64,000 nucleotides of DNA, from the NCBI RefSeq assembly GCF_029626175.1, contig NZ_JARUBM010000002.1, positions 4,357,001-4,421,000 of the forward strand, read 5' to 3'. A model generated the notes under the pieces. The model saw nothing but the letters and a program-made list of their open reading frames with translations. It had not been told where the DNA came from and ran no database searches. Source of the DNA: Micromonospora sp. WMMD1082 (GTDB taxonomy: Bacteria > Actinomycetota > Actinomycetes > Mycobacteriales > Micromonosporaceae). Below are positions 50,011-57,931 of the stretch, in pieces (position 1 is the stretch's first letter; each line of letters starts with the position of its first letter). A program made the translations under genes and the position numbers.

Positions 50011-50210
50011 CCGGTCGACAGCGGCGCCCGGGCCCACAGCTTGCCGAGTTCGTCGACCGCTTCGTCGGCGAGGCGGTAGGCGTCGAGCAGTTCCTGGGCC
50101 GAGGTGAGCAGTTGGCAGCCGGCGTCCGTGCAGTGGTCGCAGGTGCCGCCGTCGGCGTGCTGCCGCTCGACCCCCTCGGCGAGCACGGTCAGGTACGCCT
50201 GCTCGGTCAT
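50007..50210 (-). CDS. Small Cys-containing accessory protein
   Basis: 67 residues from the ATG at 50210. Has CDHCTDAGCQLL, a likely metal site, between helical stretches. Overlaps its neighbours by 4 bases on each side. Confidence 0.58.
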   Translation of the reverse strand: MTEQAYLTVLAEGVERQHADGGTCDHCTDAGCQLLTSAQELLDAYRLADEAVDELGKLWARAPLSTG

Positions 50211-50365
50211 CGGATGTGCCTCACGTACCGGTGGTCGGCCCGGTTGGCGCGGGCCAGGGCGAGGAGTCGGCGCCGGGCGGCGTCCTGCTCGCGTCGGTCG
50301 ATGGCCGCTGCGGTGCCGAACGGTATGGCCGGGCGGCGGAGCAGCCAGTGGAGGATCAGTCGCAT
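50207..50365 (-). CDS. 52-residue basic accessory protein
   Basis: ATG at 50365 with GGGGAGG upstream; begins MRLILHWLLRRPAIPFGTA and is Arg-rich. ATGA overlap with the following gene. First of a three-gene reverse-strand set. Function unknown. Confidence 0.5.
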   Translation of the reverse strand: MRLILHWLLRRPAIPFGTAAAIDRREQDAARRRLLALARANRADHRYVRHIR

Positions 50366-50502
50366 GGGGTACGCCTCCCCGGAGTCGGCTGGTGACCCTG
50401 AGCAGCCTATACAACCTATGCAGCAAGGCGACAGAGGTCATTGCCTGTCGGAGTGTCCACATGATGCGATTCCTGGCGATCAACGCCAGGAGCACATAGC
50501 AC

Positions 50503-50742
50503 ATGACGCCCGCCCGCCGGATGACCTTCGCCCAGATCGCCGACGACCTCGCGGCCCGGATCAGGTCCGGGGAGTACCCGCCGCACACCAAGCTGCCGTC
50601 GAACCGCGAGCTGGCGGACCTGTACTCGGTGTCGATGGGAACGATGGGCAAGGTGCACGTGGTGCTGCGCGAGCGCGGGCTGACGTACGGCATACCGGGC
50701 GCTGGGGTGTTCGTGGAAGGGCCGGACGACCAGGGTTCTTAA
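50503..50742 (+). CDS. GntR-type winged-helix regulator (minimal)
   Basis: 79 residues. TFAQIADDLAARIRSGEYPP, KLPSNRELADLYSVSMGTMG and GIPGAGVFV are the full GntR winged helix with no effector domain. It diverges from the reverse-strand accessory genes (50365) and may control them or integrase. The target is unknown. Confidence 0.78.
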   Translation: MTPARRMTFAQIADDLAARIRSGEYPPHTKLPSNRELADLYSVSMGTMGKVHVVLRERGLTYGIPGAGVFVEGPDDQGS

Positions 50743-50879
50743 CAGGTTCGGCAACATGCCCGTAACGGCCAGTTCACGATCAGTGCAGCATGCGCGAGAT
50801 CGGGCGAATGAGGCTCGACAACCTCCGCTTGCCCGGGTGCAAGCTCTCTCCTCCAACCAGCGATCTTGTGGGGGAGAGC

Positions 50880-51209
50880 ATGCTTGGTACAGAAACACCT
50901 GGCCTACGGGCCGTCATCTGGGTCGCTGCCGATGATGGATGGGAGCGGCACGCCGCCCGCTGCGCCGACTACTGCGCACGTGTCGGCTACGAGGTCGTCG
51001 CGGTCATCTCCGCGGCCGCCGGCGGCCGGTGGGTCGACGTGCAGCAACTCGTCCTCACGGACGGGCGCGCCGAAGTAGTCGTCGTCGCCGAGCGAAGCCA
51101 GCTGCCTCGGGACCGGACGCCTCGGATCGAGACGGTCGCGGAAGAGCGTCACCGGCTTGCACCGCAGCCCCGGGTTCCTCGGGTGCGCCCGGAGTTCCTG
51201 CGACGCTGA
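50880..51209 (+). CDS. Resolvase-N-terminal-like protein, unknown
   Basis: 109 residues from the ATG at 50880 (GGGGGAG just upstream; a GTG at 50868 is an alternative). LRAVIWVAADDGWERHAARC, ADYCARVGYEVVAVISAAAG and VVVVAERSQLPRDRTPRIET resemble the N-terminal fold of serine recombinases, but no catalytic Ser motif is present. The last 155 bases overlap the integrase gene tail-to-tail. Confidence 0.62.
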   Translation: MLGTETPGLRAVIWVAADDGWERHAARCADYCARVGYEVVAVISAAAGGRWVDVQQLVLTDGRAEVVVVAERSQLPRDRTPRIETVAEERHRLAPQPRVPRVRPEFLRR

Positions 51210-52038
51210 ACGGCAGCATGGCGACCGCCTCCCTCTTCCGCTCGCCGGCCACCTCCGTGTAGACGGCGGTCGTGATGGGGGAGGCGTGGCCCATCAGCTC
51301 CTGGGTCACCCGCAAGTCCTTGTAGGCGCGCTGGACCTCGGTGCCAAACCAGTGCCGCAGCGGGTACAGGGTGCCGCCGATGCCCGCGCCGTGTAGTGCG
51401 CGGGCGCCGCTGCGGGTGATGTACCCGGCGGTGACGGGCCGCCCGCTGGGCCGGTCGATCAGCGGCCCGCCGGGGAGGTCGCCGACCATCTCCCAGATGA
51501 GCGGGTGGGTGGGGATGGCGCGGGTCTTGCCGCCCTTGCCCTTGATGGTGATGGCCTGCTCGGTGATGTCCTCGCGGCGCACCGTGGCGACCTCGGTCGG
51601 GCGGAGGCCGGCGAGGGCGATGAGCCGGCAGACGAGACGCCACTTCGGTTCCAGGTCGAAGATGGCGCGCCGCACCGCGTCGTGCCCGGCCGGGCGGGGA
51701 AGTCCCGGCCGGGCGACCGGGCGGCGCAGCTCGGTGGTGGGGTCGAAGGACAGCCACGGGTTGGCGCCGGCGACCGACCAGCGGTAGAAGCGGGCGATGT
51801 GCTTGTAGTAGGTGCTGACCGTGTTGGTGGACCAGTTGGCGGCGGTCTTGCCGGCGGCGATCCAGGCGGCGATCTCGTCTCCGGTGGAGGCGTGGAGCCC
51901 CTCGGGCAGCTCGCGGTGGAGTCGGTGGAGCAGCTTCTCGGCGTCGGCGATGGTGTTCGCGGCGTATGCGCCGGCCCGCATCCAGTTGAGGTGGGCGGCG
52001 AGCATGTCGAGTGGGGTGGCCATGCGTGACTGTGGCAT
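51055..52038 (-). CDS. int: Tyrosine integrase
   Basis: 327 residues from the ATG at 52038 (ATG at 52023 also possible). N-terminal SAM-like domain (MLAAHLNWMRAGAYAANTIA), then the catalytic domain: Arg in AGLRPTEVATVR, Lys in IKGKGGKTRAIP, box II as TLYPLRHWFGTE (Tyr where the first His is usual), then LMGHASPITTAVYTEV with His and the nucleophilic Tyr. The C-terminal 45 residues are an unusual basic tail. It lies next to attR, where the attP arm should be, and carries out integration and excision. Confidence 0.92.
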   Translation of the reverse strand: MPQSRMATPLDMLAAHLNWMRAGAYAANTIADAEKLLHRLHRELPEGLHASTGDEIAAWIAAGKTAANWSTNTVSTYYKHIARFYRWSVAGANPWLSFDPTTELRRPVARPGLPRPAGHDAVRRAIFDLEPKWRLVCRLIALAGLRPTEVATVRREDITEQAITIKGKGGKTRAIPTHPLIWEMVGDLPGGPLIDRPSGRPVTAGYITRSGARALHGAGIGGTLYPLRHWFGTEVQRAYKDLRVTQELMGHASPITTAVYTEVAGERKREAVAMLPFSVAGTPGAPEEPGAAVQAGDALPRPSRSEASGPEAAGFARRRRLLRRARP

Positions 52039-52066
52039 CGCGGGATTCCTGTCTGGGATCGACCGG

Positions 52067-52219
52067 TCAGCCGTGCAGCGGCCGGGGAATCATGGCCGGG
52101 CGGCGGGTGGTCGCCTTCGGAGTGGTGCCCCTGGGGCGGGTGCTGGTCCGGCTGGTGGTGTGGCCCGGCCGGGTGGACGAGCGGGGCCGCGACCTGGTCT
52201 TTTCGGTTGGGCGGCGATT
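52067..52219 (-). other. 3' extension of the repressor reading frame in the excised phage
   Basis: On the minus strand this frame is open from the attR core to a TGA at 52069-52067 and encodes 50 basic Arg/Thr/Pro/Ser-rich residues (NRRPTEKTRSRPRSSTRPG onward, ending PAMIPRPLHG). It has no start of its own. Joined through the core to the repressor, it is in frame and would give a 130-residue protein. Its stop lies 28 bases before the integrase start, so repressor and integrase would be an operon in the phage. Confidence 0.6.
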
Positions 52220-52229
52220 CCGTTGGGTA
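52220..52229. other. attR core (candidate)
   Basis: Second copy of CCGTTGGGTA. It lies 181 bases upstream of the integrase start and 69 bases before the host fadE start. Both cores have the same offset relative to the repressor frame (shared Thr-Gln-Arg codons). Confidence 0.6.
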
Positions 52230-52298
52230 ACGAACGCGGGTAGCCTGCTGAGCAGGCGGGACAGTCCGAGTGCCGGATCCAGCCCCGGGGGGTTTGCC

Positions 52299-54293
52299 GT
52301 GGCCATCGCCGAGAACCGTTCGTCAGCGCCCGACCGCAGTGGCGTCGACCCGCCGCCCGGCGCGGCGGGCCAGGTCTCCGAGAAAGAGGCCCGCCAGGTC
52401 GCCGAGGCGGCCCGGCAGTCCGGCTGGGACCGGCCGAGCTTCGGTAAGGAGCTGTTCCTGGGCCGGCTGCGGCTCGACCTGATCGACCCGTGGCCCCGGC
52501 CCGATCCGGCGGAGCAGGCCCGGGCCGAGGAGTTCCTCGGCCGGCTGCGCGACTACGTCGCCTCCGAGGTGGACGGTGCGGCCATCGAACGCGACGCCCG
52601 CATCCCCGACGAGGTGTTCCAGGGCCTGGCCCGGTTGGGCGCCTTCGGCATGAAGATCGGCCGGGAGCATGGCGGGCTGGGGCTGAGCAACCTGCACTAC
52701 TGCCGGGCGTTGATGCTGGCCGGCTCGGTCAGCCCGGCGATCGGCGCGTTGCTCTCGGCGCACCAGTCGATCGGCGTACCGCAGCCGTTGAAGATGTTCG
52801 GCAACGAGGAGCAGAAGCAGCGGTTCCTGCCCCGGCTGGCCGCCGGCGAGGTCTCCGCGTTCCTGCTCACCGAGCCGGACGTGGGCTCCGACCCGGCCCG
52901 GCTGGCGACCACGGCGGAACCGACGCCCGACGGCACCGGCTACCGGCTCAACGGCGTCAAGCTCTGGGCCACCAACGGCACCGTGGCCACCCAACTCGTG
53001 GTGATGGCCCGGGTGCCGAGGACCGAGGGACGCAAGGGCGGCATCACCGCGTTCGTGGTCGAGGGCGACGCCGAGGGCATCACGGTCGAACGGCGCAACG
53101 AGTTCCTCGGCCTGCGCGGCCTGGAGAACAGCCTGACCCGCTTCCACGACGTCTTCGTGCCGAACGAGAACGTCATCGGTGGCGAGGGCAAGGGGCTGCG
53201 GATCGCGCTGAGCACCCTGACCACGGGCCGGTTGTCGCTGCCGGCGATGTGCGTCGGCGCCGGCAAGTGGGCGTTGAACGTGGCCCGGGAGTGGTCCGCC
53301 GACCGGGTCCAGTGGGGCCGGCCGGTCGGTGAGCACGAGGCGGTCGCACAGAAGCTCTCCTTCATCGCCGCGACCACGTACGGCATGGAGACCATGCTGG
53401 ATCTCTGCTGCCTGCTCGCCGACGACGACCGCAACGACATCCGGATCGAGGCCGCGCTGGTGAAGCTCTACGCCAGCGAGATGGCCTGGCGGATCGCCGA
53501 CGAGCTGATCCAGATCCGCGGTGGGCGGGGGTACGAGACGGCCGACTCGCTCGCCGCCCGGGGCGAGCGCCCGGCCGCGGTCGAGCAGCTGCTGCGGGAC
53601 CTGCGGATCAACCGGATCTTCGAGGGGTCCACCGAGATCATGCACCTGCTCATCGCCCGCGAGGCGGTGGACGCGCACCTCTCCGTCGCCGGGGACATCA
53701 TCGACCCGGACGCCGGGCTCGGCCGCAAGGCCAGGGCCGGCGCGCGGGCGGGTGCATTCTACGCGCGGTGGCTGCCGACCCTGGCGGTCGGCAAGGGGCA
53801 GCAACCCGGCGGGTACGCCGAGTTCGGTCCGCTCGCCGGGCACCTGCGTCACGTCGAGCGCGGCTGCCGGAAGCTGGCCCGGTCCACCTTCTACGCGATG
53901 TCCCGCTGGCAGGGCAGGATGGAGCGCAAGCAGGCGTTCCTCGGCCGGGTGGTGGACATCGGCGCGGAGCTGTTCGCGATGAGCGCGGTCTGCGTACGCG
54001 CCCACGCGGAGCGGGACGCCCGACCGGAGAACGTCGAGCTGGCCGACCTGTTCTGCCGCCAGGCCCGGGTCCGGGTGGACGCGCTGTTCACCGCCCTCTG
54101 GGAGAACACCGACTCGCTCGACGTGGTGGCGGCCAAGCGGATCCTCGCCGGCCGCTACGCCGCCCTGGAGGAGGGCGTGGTCACCCCACCCGAGGATCTC
54201 CCCTGGGTGGCCCCCTGGACCCCCGGCCCCTCCACCGTCACCCCCGACGCCCGCCGCCGCATCCCCCCACTCCACCCCCCTTCACCCCGCTGA
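52299..54293 (+). CDS. fadE: Acyl-CoA dehydrogenase
   Basis: 664 residues from the GTG at 52299 (GGGGGG run upstream). Flavin and substrate regions are complete: AFLLTEPDVGSDPARLATTA, FLGLRGLENSLTRFHDVFVP, QIRGGRGYETADSLAARGER and FEGSTEIMHL. The C-terminal 130 residues form an extra helical domain, as in larger actinobacterial FadE enzymes. It oxidises acyl-CoA in fatty-acid breakdown. The prophage sits about 70 bases upstream and may separate it from its promoter. Confidence 0.9.
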   Translation: MAIAENRSSAPDRSGVDPPPGAAGQVSEKEARQVAEAARQSGWDRPSFGKELFLGRLRLDLIDPWPRPDPAEQARAEEFLGRLRDYVASEVDGAAIERDARIPDEVFQGLARLGAFGMKIGREHGGLGLSNLHYCRALMLAGSVSPAIGALLSAHQSIGVPQPLKMFGNEEQKQRFLPRLAAGEVSAFLLTEPDVGSDPARLATTAEPTPDGTGYRLNGVKLWATNGTVATQLVVMARVPRTEGRKGGITAFVVEGDAEGITVERRNEFLGLRGLENSLTRFHDVFVPNENVIGGEGKGLRIALSTLTTGRLSLPAMCVGAGKWALNVAREWSADRVQWGRPVGEHEAVAQKLSFIAATTYGMETMLDLCCLLADDDRNDIRIEAALVKLYASEMAWRIADELIQIRGGRGYETADSLAARGERPAAVEQLLRDLRINRIFEGSTEIMHLLIAREAVDAHLSVAGDIIDPDAGLGRKARAGARAGAFYARWLPTLAVGKGQQPGGYAEFGPLAGHLRHVERGCRKLARSTFYAMSRWQGRMERKQAFLGRVVDIGAELFAMSAVCVRAHAERDARPENVELADLFCRQARVRVDALFTALWENTDSLDVVAAKRILAGRYAALEEGVVTPPEDLPWVAPWTPGPSTVTPDARRRIPPLHPPSPR

Positions 54294-54347
54294 TCATGAA
54301 GTTGTTGTCACCCCGCCCGGCGTGTCGGGACAACAACTTCATGATCA
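54291..54347. repeat. Palindromic repeat, TGATCATGAAGTT family (copy 2)
   Basis: Perfect 19-bp arms (TGATCATGAAGTTGTTGTC and complement) around a GC-rich centre. It begins at the last bases of fadE, between convergent genes, and can serve as a bidirectional terminator. Shares TGATCATGAAGTTG with the copy at 4829. Confidence 0.9.
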
Positions 54348-54359
54348 ACGAGAGTGGGT

Positions 54360-54968
54360 TCAGGGGTGGGGGTCGCGGAGGCCGAGGCGGCGGAGTTCCA
54401 GGGCGGCCAGGGCGTCGACGGTGGCGTCGTCGCCGCGCCGCCACGCTTCGGCCACGTCGGGGGCGATCCGGGTCAGCCGGCCCAGCGGCTGACCCGCGAG
54501 GGCGCGCAGGGCCAGCAGGTCCCGGCCGGCGGGGGCGGCGGCCAGTGCCGCTGCCGAGCCGGCCCGGCGCATCCAGCGCACCCGTAGCGGCAACCAGCCG
54601 AACAGCACCAGCCCGAGCGGCACGATGAGCAGCCCGACGGCCAGCGCCAGGGCCAGCTGGTCAACGAGTTCCTGCTGGTCCCGGCCTGCATCGGCGAGCG
54701 AGCGGGCGGCGTCGGCTGCCCGCTCGAAGGGCGCGGTCAGCTCGTCGCCCACCAGCGGCACCCGGCCGACCTTGCCGCCGGCCTCGGCGAGGTTGTCGGC
54801 CAGCCCGCCGCCGGCCCCCTCCAGCTTCTGCCCGGGTACGGCCAGTTTCTGCACCAGATCGTGCAGCCAGAGGGCGCCCCGGATCGCCGCGTACACCCAG
54901 ACGACGACGAGCAGGTCGGTGAGCAACTGCCGCAGCGCGGTCGGAAAGCGATCAGCGTAGATCTTCAC
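54360..54968 (-). CDS. Conserved actinobacterial membrane protein
   Basis: 202 residues from the GTG at 54968. Two N-terminal hydrophobic stretches (TDLLVVVWVYAAIRGALWLH and a later LALALAVGLLIVPLGLVLFG) flank a long Ala/Glu-rich extracytoplasmic segment; the C-terminus (LALRALAGQPLGRLTRIAPD) is cytosolic. Function unknown. Confidence 0.72.
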   Translation of the reverse strand: MKIYADRFPTALRQLLTDLLVVVWVYAAIRGALWLHDLVQKLAVPGQKLEGAGGGLADNLAEAGGKVGRVPLVGDELTAPFERAADAARSLADAGRDQQELVDQLALALAVGLLIVPLGLVLFGWLPLRVRWMRRAGSAAALAAAPAGRDLLALRALAGQPLGRLTRIAPDVAEAWRRGDDATVDALAALELRRLGLRDPHP

Positions 54969-55184
54969 GTCGGTCAGCGTGCCACGCTCCGCCCGTCCCG
55001 GCACCTCGGCGACCGTACCCTGGTCGCCCCTCACCCCGAGCACCGTCCCACCCGGCCTCGCCCCCGGCCCCGGCCCAGCCACCCCGAACCGGGCCAGGCG
55101 CGAGCCCGGGCCGAGGCCGTGTTCCGGAGCCCGGTCGACGGGTGCCATGATGTGCCGTTCGCCCGGGAGAGCTGAGGGGTCCGG

Positions 55185-55502
55185 ATGTTGCACCTGCTGG
55201 TCCTGCACTACAAGGGGTCGGAACAGGAAGCGGAGCGGTTCGTCGCCGACCATGTTCGTTTCCTGGAGCGATATCACCGCGACGGGACGTTTCTGGTGTC
55301 TGGGCAGGCGGTGCCCTCGGAGGAGGGCGGCGTCATCGTGGCCGGCGCCGTCGACCGCGCGACGATCGAACGGATCGTCGCGGAGGATCCGTTCGTCGTA
55401 GCCGGGGTCGCGGCGTACCGGGTCACCACGATAGATCCGGCACGGGTGCACCCTGCGCTGGCGGACGTACTCGGCGTCGACGGCAGCCGGGTACGCGGCT
55501 GA
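55185..55502 (+). CDS. YciI-family protein
   Basis: 105 residues. Ferredoxin-like pattern with HYKGSEQEAERFVADHVRFL, GTFLVSGQAVPSEEGGVIVA and EDPFVVAGVAAYRVTTI, the YciI family. These are small dimeric proteins with a possible His/Asp active site. Substrate unknown. The gap 54969-55184 holds nothing recognisable. Confidence 0.8.
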   Translation: MLHLLVLHYKGSEQEAERFVADHVRFLERYHRDGTFLVSGQAVPSEEGGVIVAGAVDRATIERIVAEDPFVVAGVAAYRVTTIDPARVHPALADVLGVDGSRVRG

Positions 55503-55542
55503 AACGGCCTCCCGCACGGCGCGAGGCGACCCGACCGGAGAC

Positions 55543-55941
55543 CTAGCGGGCGCAGGTGGGGCAGGTGCCGAAGATCTCCAGGGTGTGGCTGACGTCGGTG
55601 TAGCCGTGCTGGGCGGCCACCCGGTCGGCCCAGCTTTCCACGGTGGGACCGGCGACCTCCACCGTCCGGCCGCAGGCGCGGCAGACCAGATGGTGGTGAT
55701 GCCCTTCGCTGCACCGGCGGTAGAGGTGCTCGCCGCCCGGCGGCCGCATCACGTCGATCTCACCCGCGTCGGCCAGGCCCTGCAACGTCCGGTAGACCGT
55801 GGTCAACCCGACCCGCTCGCCGCGATCGCGCAGCATCGCGTGCAGGTCCTGGGCGCTGTGGAAGCCCTCCACCTCGGCCAGCAGGGCACTGACGGCCGAA
55901 CGCTGGCGGGTGTTGCGGACGGCCGTACCGCTCTCAGTCAT
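55543..55941 (-). CDS. zur: Zinc uptake regulator (Fur family)
   Basis: 132 residues from the ATG at 55941. Winged helix (TRQRSAVSALLAEVEGFHSA, GLTTVYRTLQGLADAGEID), the metal loop CSEGHHHHLVCRACGRTVEV, and a final CPTCAR, giving two CxxC pairs for structural zinc. Gene context (znuACB and an ArsR sensor) identifies it as the zinc-specific member. With zinc bound it represses the uptake genes through boxes such as that at 58931. Confidence 0.9.
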   Translation of the reverse strand: MTESGTAVRNTRQRSAVSALLAEVEGFHSAQDLHAMLRDRGERVGLTTVYRTLQGLADAGEIDVMRPPGGEHLYRRCSEGHHHHLVCRACGRTVEVAGPTVESWADRVAAQHGYTDVSHTLEIFGTCPTCAR

Positions 55942-55963
55942 GACAGCACTCCGCTTCGCTCGC

Positions 55964-56263
55964 TCATGATCCCTCCCCGGCATGGCTGACCGCGTCGGCC
56001 ACGATGTGCGCGACGTGCTCGTCGACCAGGGTGTACGCGATCTCCCGGCCCCGCCGGGATCCGCGTACCACGCCCGCCCCACGCAACACCCGCAGATGCT
56101 GGGAGACTAACGGCTGCGCGACGCCGAGCTTGTCCACCAGCTCGTGCACGCAACGTTCACCGCCGGCCAGTTCGCTGACGATGGCCAGCCGGATCGGCGC
56201 CGAGAGGGCGCGCAGAAGCTCGCTGGCACCCTCGTACGCGTCGTAGCTGGATCCGCTGGTCAC
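55964..56263 (-). CDS. ArsR/SmtB-family zinc-responsive repressor
   Basis: 99 residues from the GTG at 56263. Winged helix with LAGGERCVHELVDKLGVAQP and LVSQHLRVLRGAG; the C-terminal helix DEHVAHIVADAVSHAGE has the Asp/His spacing of alpha-5 metal sites (SmtB/CzrA). Such sensors release DNA when zinc is high, complementing Zur. It lies between znuB and zur in the same direction. Confidence 0.88.
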   Translation of the reverse strand: MTSGSSYDAYEGASELLRALSAPIRLAIVSELAGGERCVHELVDKLGVAQPLVSQHLRVLRGAGVVRGSRRGREIAYTLVDEHVAHIVADAVSHAGEGS

Positions 56264-56300
56264 CCTGCAACGGTAACCAATACCGGGGCGGAGCTCGTGA

Positions 56301-57170
56301 TCAGGACCCGCCGAGGACCACCTCGTGCGGTTCGGGCGCGGGTGCCGGCTCCGGCCGGACCCGGCGGACCCGGCGCCAACCGGCCGCCAGCAGGGTGACC
56401 ACCACGAACGAGGCGATGGCGAGCACCACCACCGAGGCGCCCGGCGCGGTGTCGGCGACCGCCGCCAGCCAGACCCCGGTGCCCGCGGCGAACAGGCCGA
56501 GCCCCATCGCCGCCGCCATGGTGCCGCGGAATCCCCGGGTCACCTGCTGGGCGGTGGCCACCGGGACGACCATCAGCGCACTGATCAGCAGTACGCCGAC
56601 CGCCCGCATGGCGATCGTCACCGTGATCGCGGTGGTCACCGCGAGCAGCAGGTTCAGCGCCCGCACCGGCAGGCCGGAGACCCGGGCGTACTCCTCGTCG
56701 TGGCAGACCGCGAAGAGCGCGGGGCGCAGCGCGATCATCGTGACGAGCACGGCCACGCCGAGCACGGCGATGGTGACCAGGTCGGTGGCGGAGGTCGTGG
56801 TGAGCGCACCGAACAGGTACGCGTTGAGGTTGGCGTTGGTGCTGTCGGAGAGCCCGACCAGGACCACCCCGCCGGCGATGCCGCCGTAGAAGAGCAGCGC
56901 GAGGGCCAGGTCGCCGGAGGTGCGGCCGCGTTCGCGGATCAGCTCGATGACGATCGCGCCGATGGTGGCCGCGATCACCGCCATGATCACGGGGGAGGTC
57001 TGGAAGAGCAGGCCGGCGCCGACCCCGGTCAGCGCGACGTGCCCGATGCCGTCCCCGATCAGCGCCAGCCGCCGCTGCACCAGGTAGATGCCGAGCGCGG
57101 GCGCGGCCAGGCCGATGATCAGCGCACCGATCAGGGCGCGCAGCATGAACTCGTACTGGAAGATGCTCAC
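56301..57170 (-). CDS. znuB: Zinc ABC transporter permease
   Basis: 289 residues from the GTG at 57170, overlapping znuC by four bases. About eight membrane spans; conserved ALIGDGIGHVALTGVGAG near residue 40 and VLLISALMVVPVATAQQVTR near 200 match ABC-3 zinc/manganese permeases. Pro/Glu-rich cytosolic tail. Confidence 0.92.
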   Translation of the reverse strand: MSIFQYEFMLRALIGALIIGLAAPALGIYLVQRRLALIGDGIGHVALTGVGAGLLFQTSPVIMAVIAATIGAIVIELIRERGRTSGDLALALLFYGGIAGGVVLVGLSDSTNANLNAYLFGALTTTSATDLVTIAVLGVAVLVTMIALRPALFAVCHDEEYARVSGLPVRALNLLLAVTTAITVTIAMRAVGVLLISALMVVPVATAQQVTRGFRGTMAAAMGLGLFAAGTGVWLAAVADTAPGASVVVLAIASFVVVTLLAAGWRRVRRVRPEPAPAPEPHEVVLGGS

Positions 57171-57931
57171 GTCGCGCTCCACAGCCCGGCGGGCTCCTCG
57201 GGACCGTGCGGGTGCACGTGGTCGTGGTCCGGCGCCGCGTGGTGCCCGGCCGGTTCCGGCACGGCCCCGTCGTGCGCCACGACCCCCTGGTGTACGACGA
57301 CCGCGCGGCTGATCAGCGGCCGGAGCGGGCCGAGTTCGTGGGCGACCAGCAGCACCGTCCCGCCATCGTCGACGAAGCCACGCAGGGCGCCGGCGAACGC
57401 CTCCTGGCTGGCCGCGTCCACCCCGGCGGTCGGTTCGTCGAGCACCAGCAGTTCGGGTCGGCCGGCCAGCGCTCGGGCGATCAGGGTGCGCTGCTGCTGC
57501 CCGCCGGAGAGGGTGGCCACCGGGTCACCGGCCCGGTCGGCCAGGCCGACGGCACGCAGCGCCGAGGTGACCGCCTCCCGGTCGGCGCGCCCCGGCGGGC
57601 GCAGGACGCCCCGACGGGCCAGCCGGCCGGAGGTGACCACCTCGGCCACCGTGGCCGGTACGCCGCTGCCGGCGCCGAGGCGCTGCGGGACGTACCCGAT
57701 GCGCTGCCACTGCCGGAACCGGCGCGCCGGCCGGCCGAAGAGGGTCACCGCGCCGGCGCTGAGCGGGACCAGCCCGAGGATGGCGCGGATCAGGGTGGAC
57801 TTGCCGGAGCCGTTGGCGCCGAGGATCGCGACGACCTCGCCGGCGGTCACGGTGAGCGAGACGTCACGAAGCACGGGGCGGCCGTCGTAGCCGACCACCC
57901 CGTGCGTGACGGTGATCACGTCAGGTGTCAC
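57167..57931 (-). CDS. znuC: Zinc ABC transporter ATPase
   Basis: 254 residues from the GTG at 57931. Walker A GANGSGKST, signature LSGGQQQR, Walker B LLVLDEPTAG and switch His in LVAHELG. A His-rich tail (HHAAPDHDHVHPHGPEEPAG) follows, which may bind zinc. GTGA overlaps with znuA and znuB. Confidence 0.93.
   Translation of the reverse strand: MTPDVITVTHGVVGYDGRPVLRDVSLTVTAGEVVAILGANGSGKSTLIRAILGLVPLSAGAVTLFGRPARRFRQWQRIGYVPQRLGAGSGVPATVAEVVTSGRLARRGVLRPPGRADREAVTSALRAVGLADRAGDPVATLSGGQQQRTLIARALAGRPELLVLDEPTAGVDAASQEAFAGALRGFVDDGGTVLLVAHELGPLRPLISRAVVVHQGVVAHDGAVPEPAGHHAAPDHDHVHPHGPEEPAGLWSAT

Larger units (their letters stand above)
9320..52229. mobile_element. Integrated siphovirus prophage, about 42.9 kb
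   Basis: The element holds, in a typical order, repressor/Cro, recombination and replication genes, HNH, terminase, portal, protease, capsid, tail genes with tape measure, lysis genes and an integrase at the far right. Host-type housekeeping genes resume immediately outside. The ends are placed at a 10-bp direct repeat (CCGTTGGGTA) abutting the outermost phage genes. All modules needed for a long-tailed phage appear present, apart from one truncated replication gene and one frameshifted accessory gene, so it may still be inducible. Exact ends are an inference. Confidence 0.93.

Noticed and set aside
52039..52300. tRNA gene or tRNA fragment at the prophage ends
   Set aside because: No tRNA-like fold or CCA end is visible at either boundary; the integration site appears intergenic.
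52067..52306. Reverse-strand frame 52067-52306 considered as a stand-alone gene
   Set aside because: Its only start lies in host DNA beyond attR with no ribosome site; the phage part makes sense only as the repressor extension.
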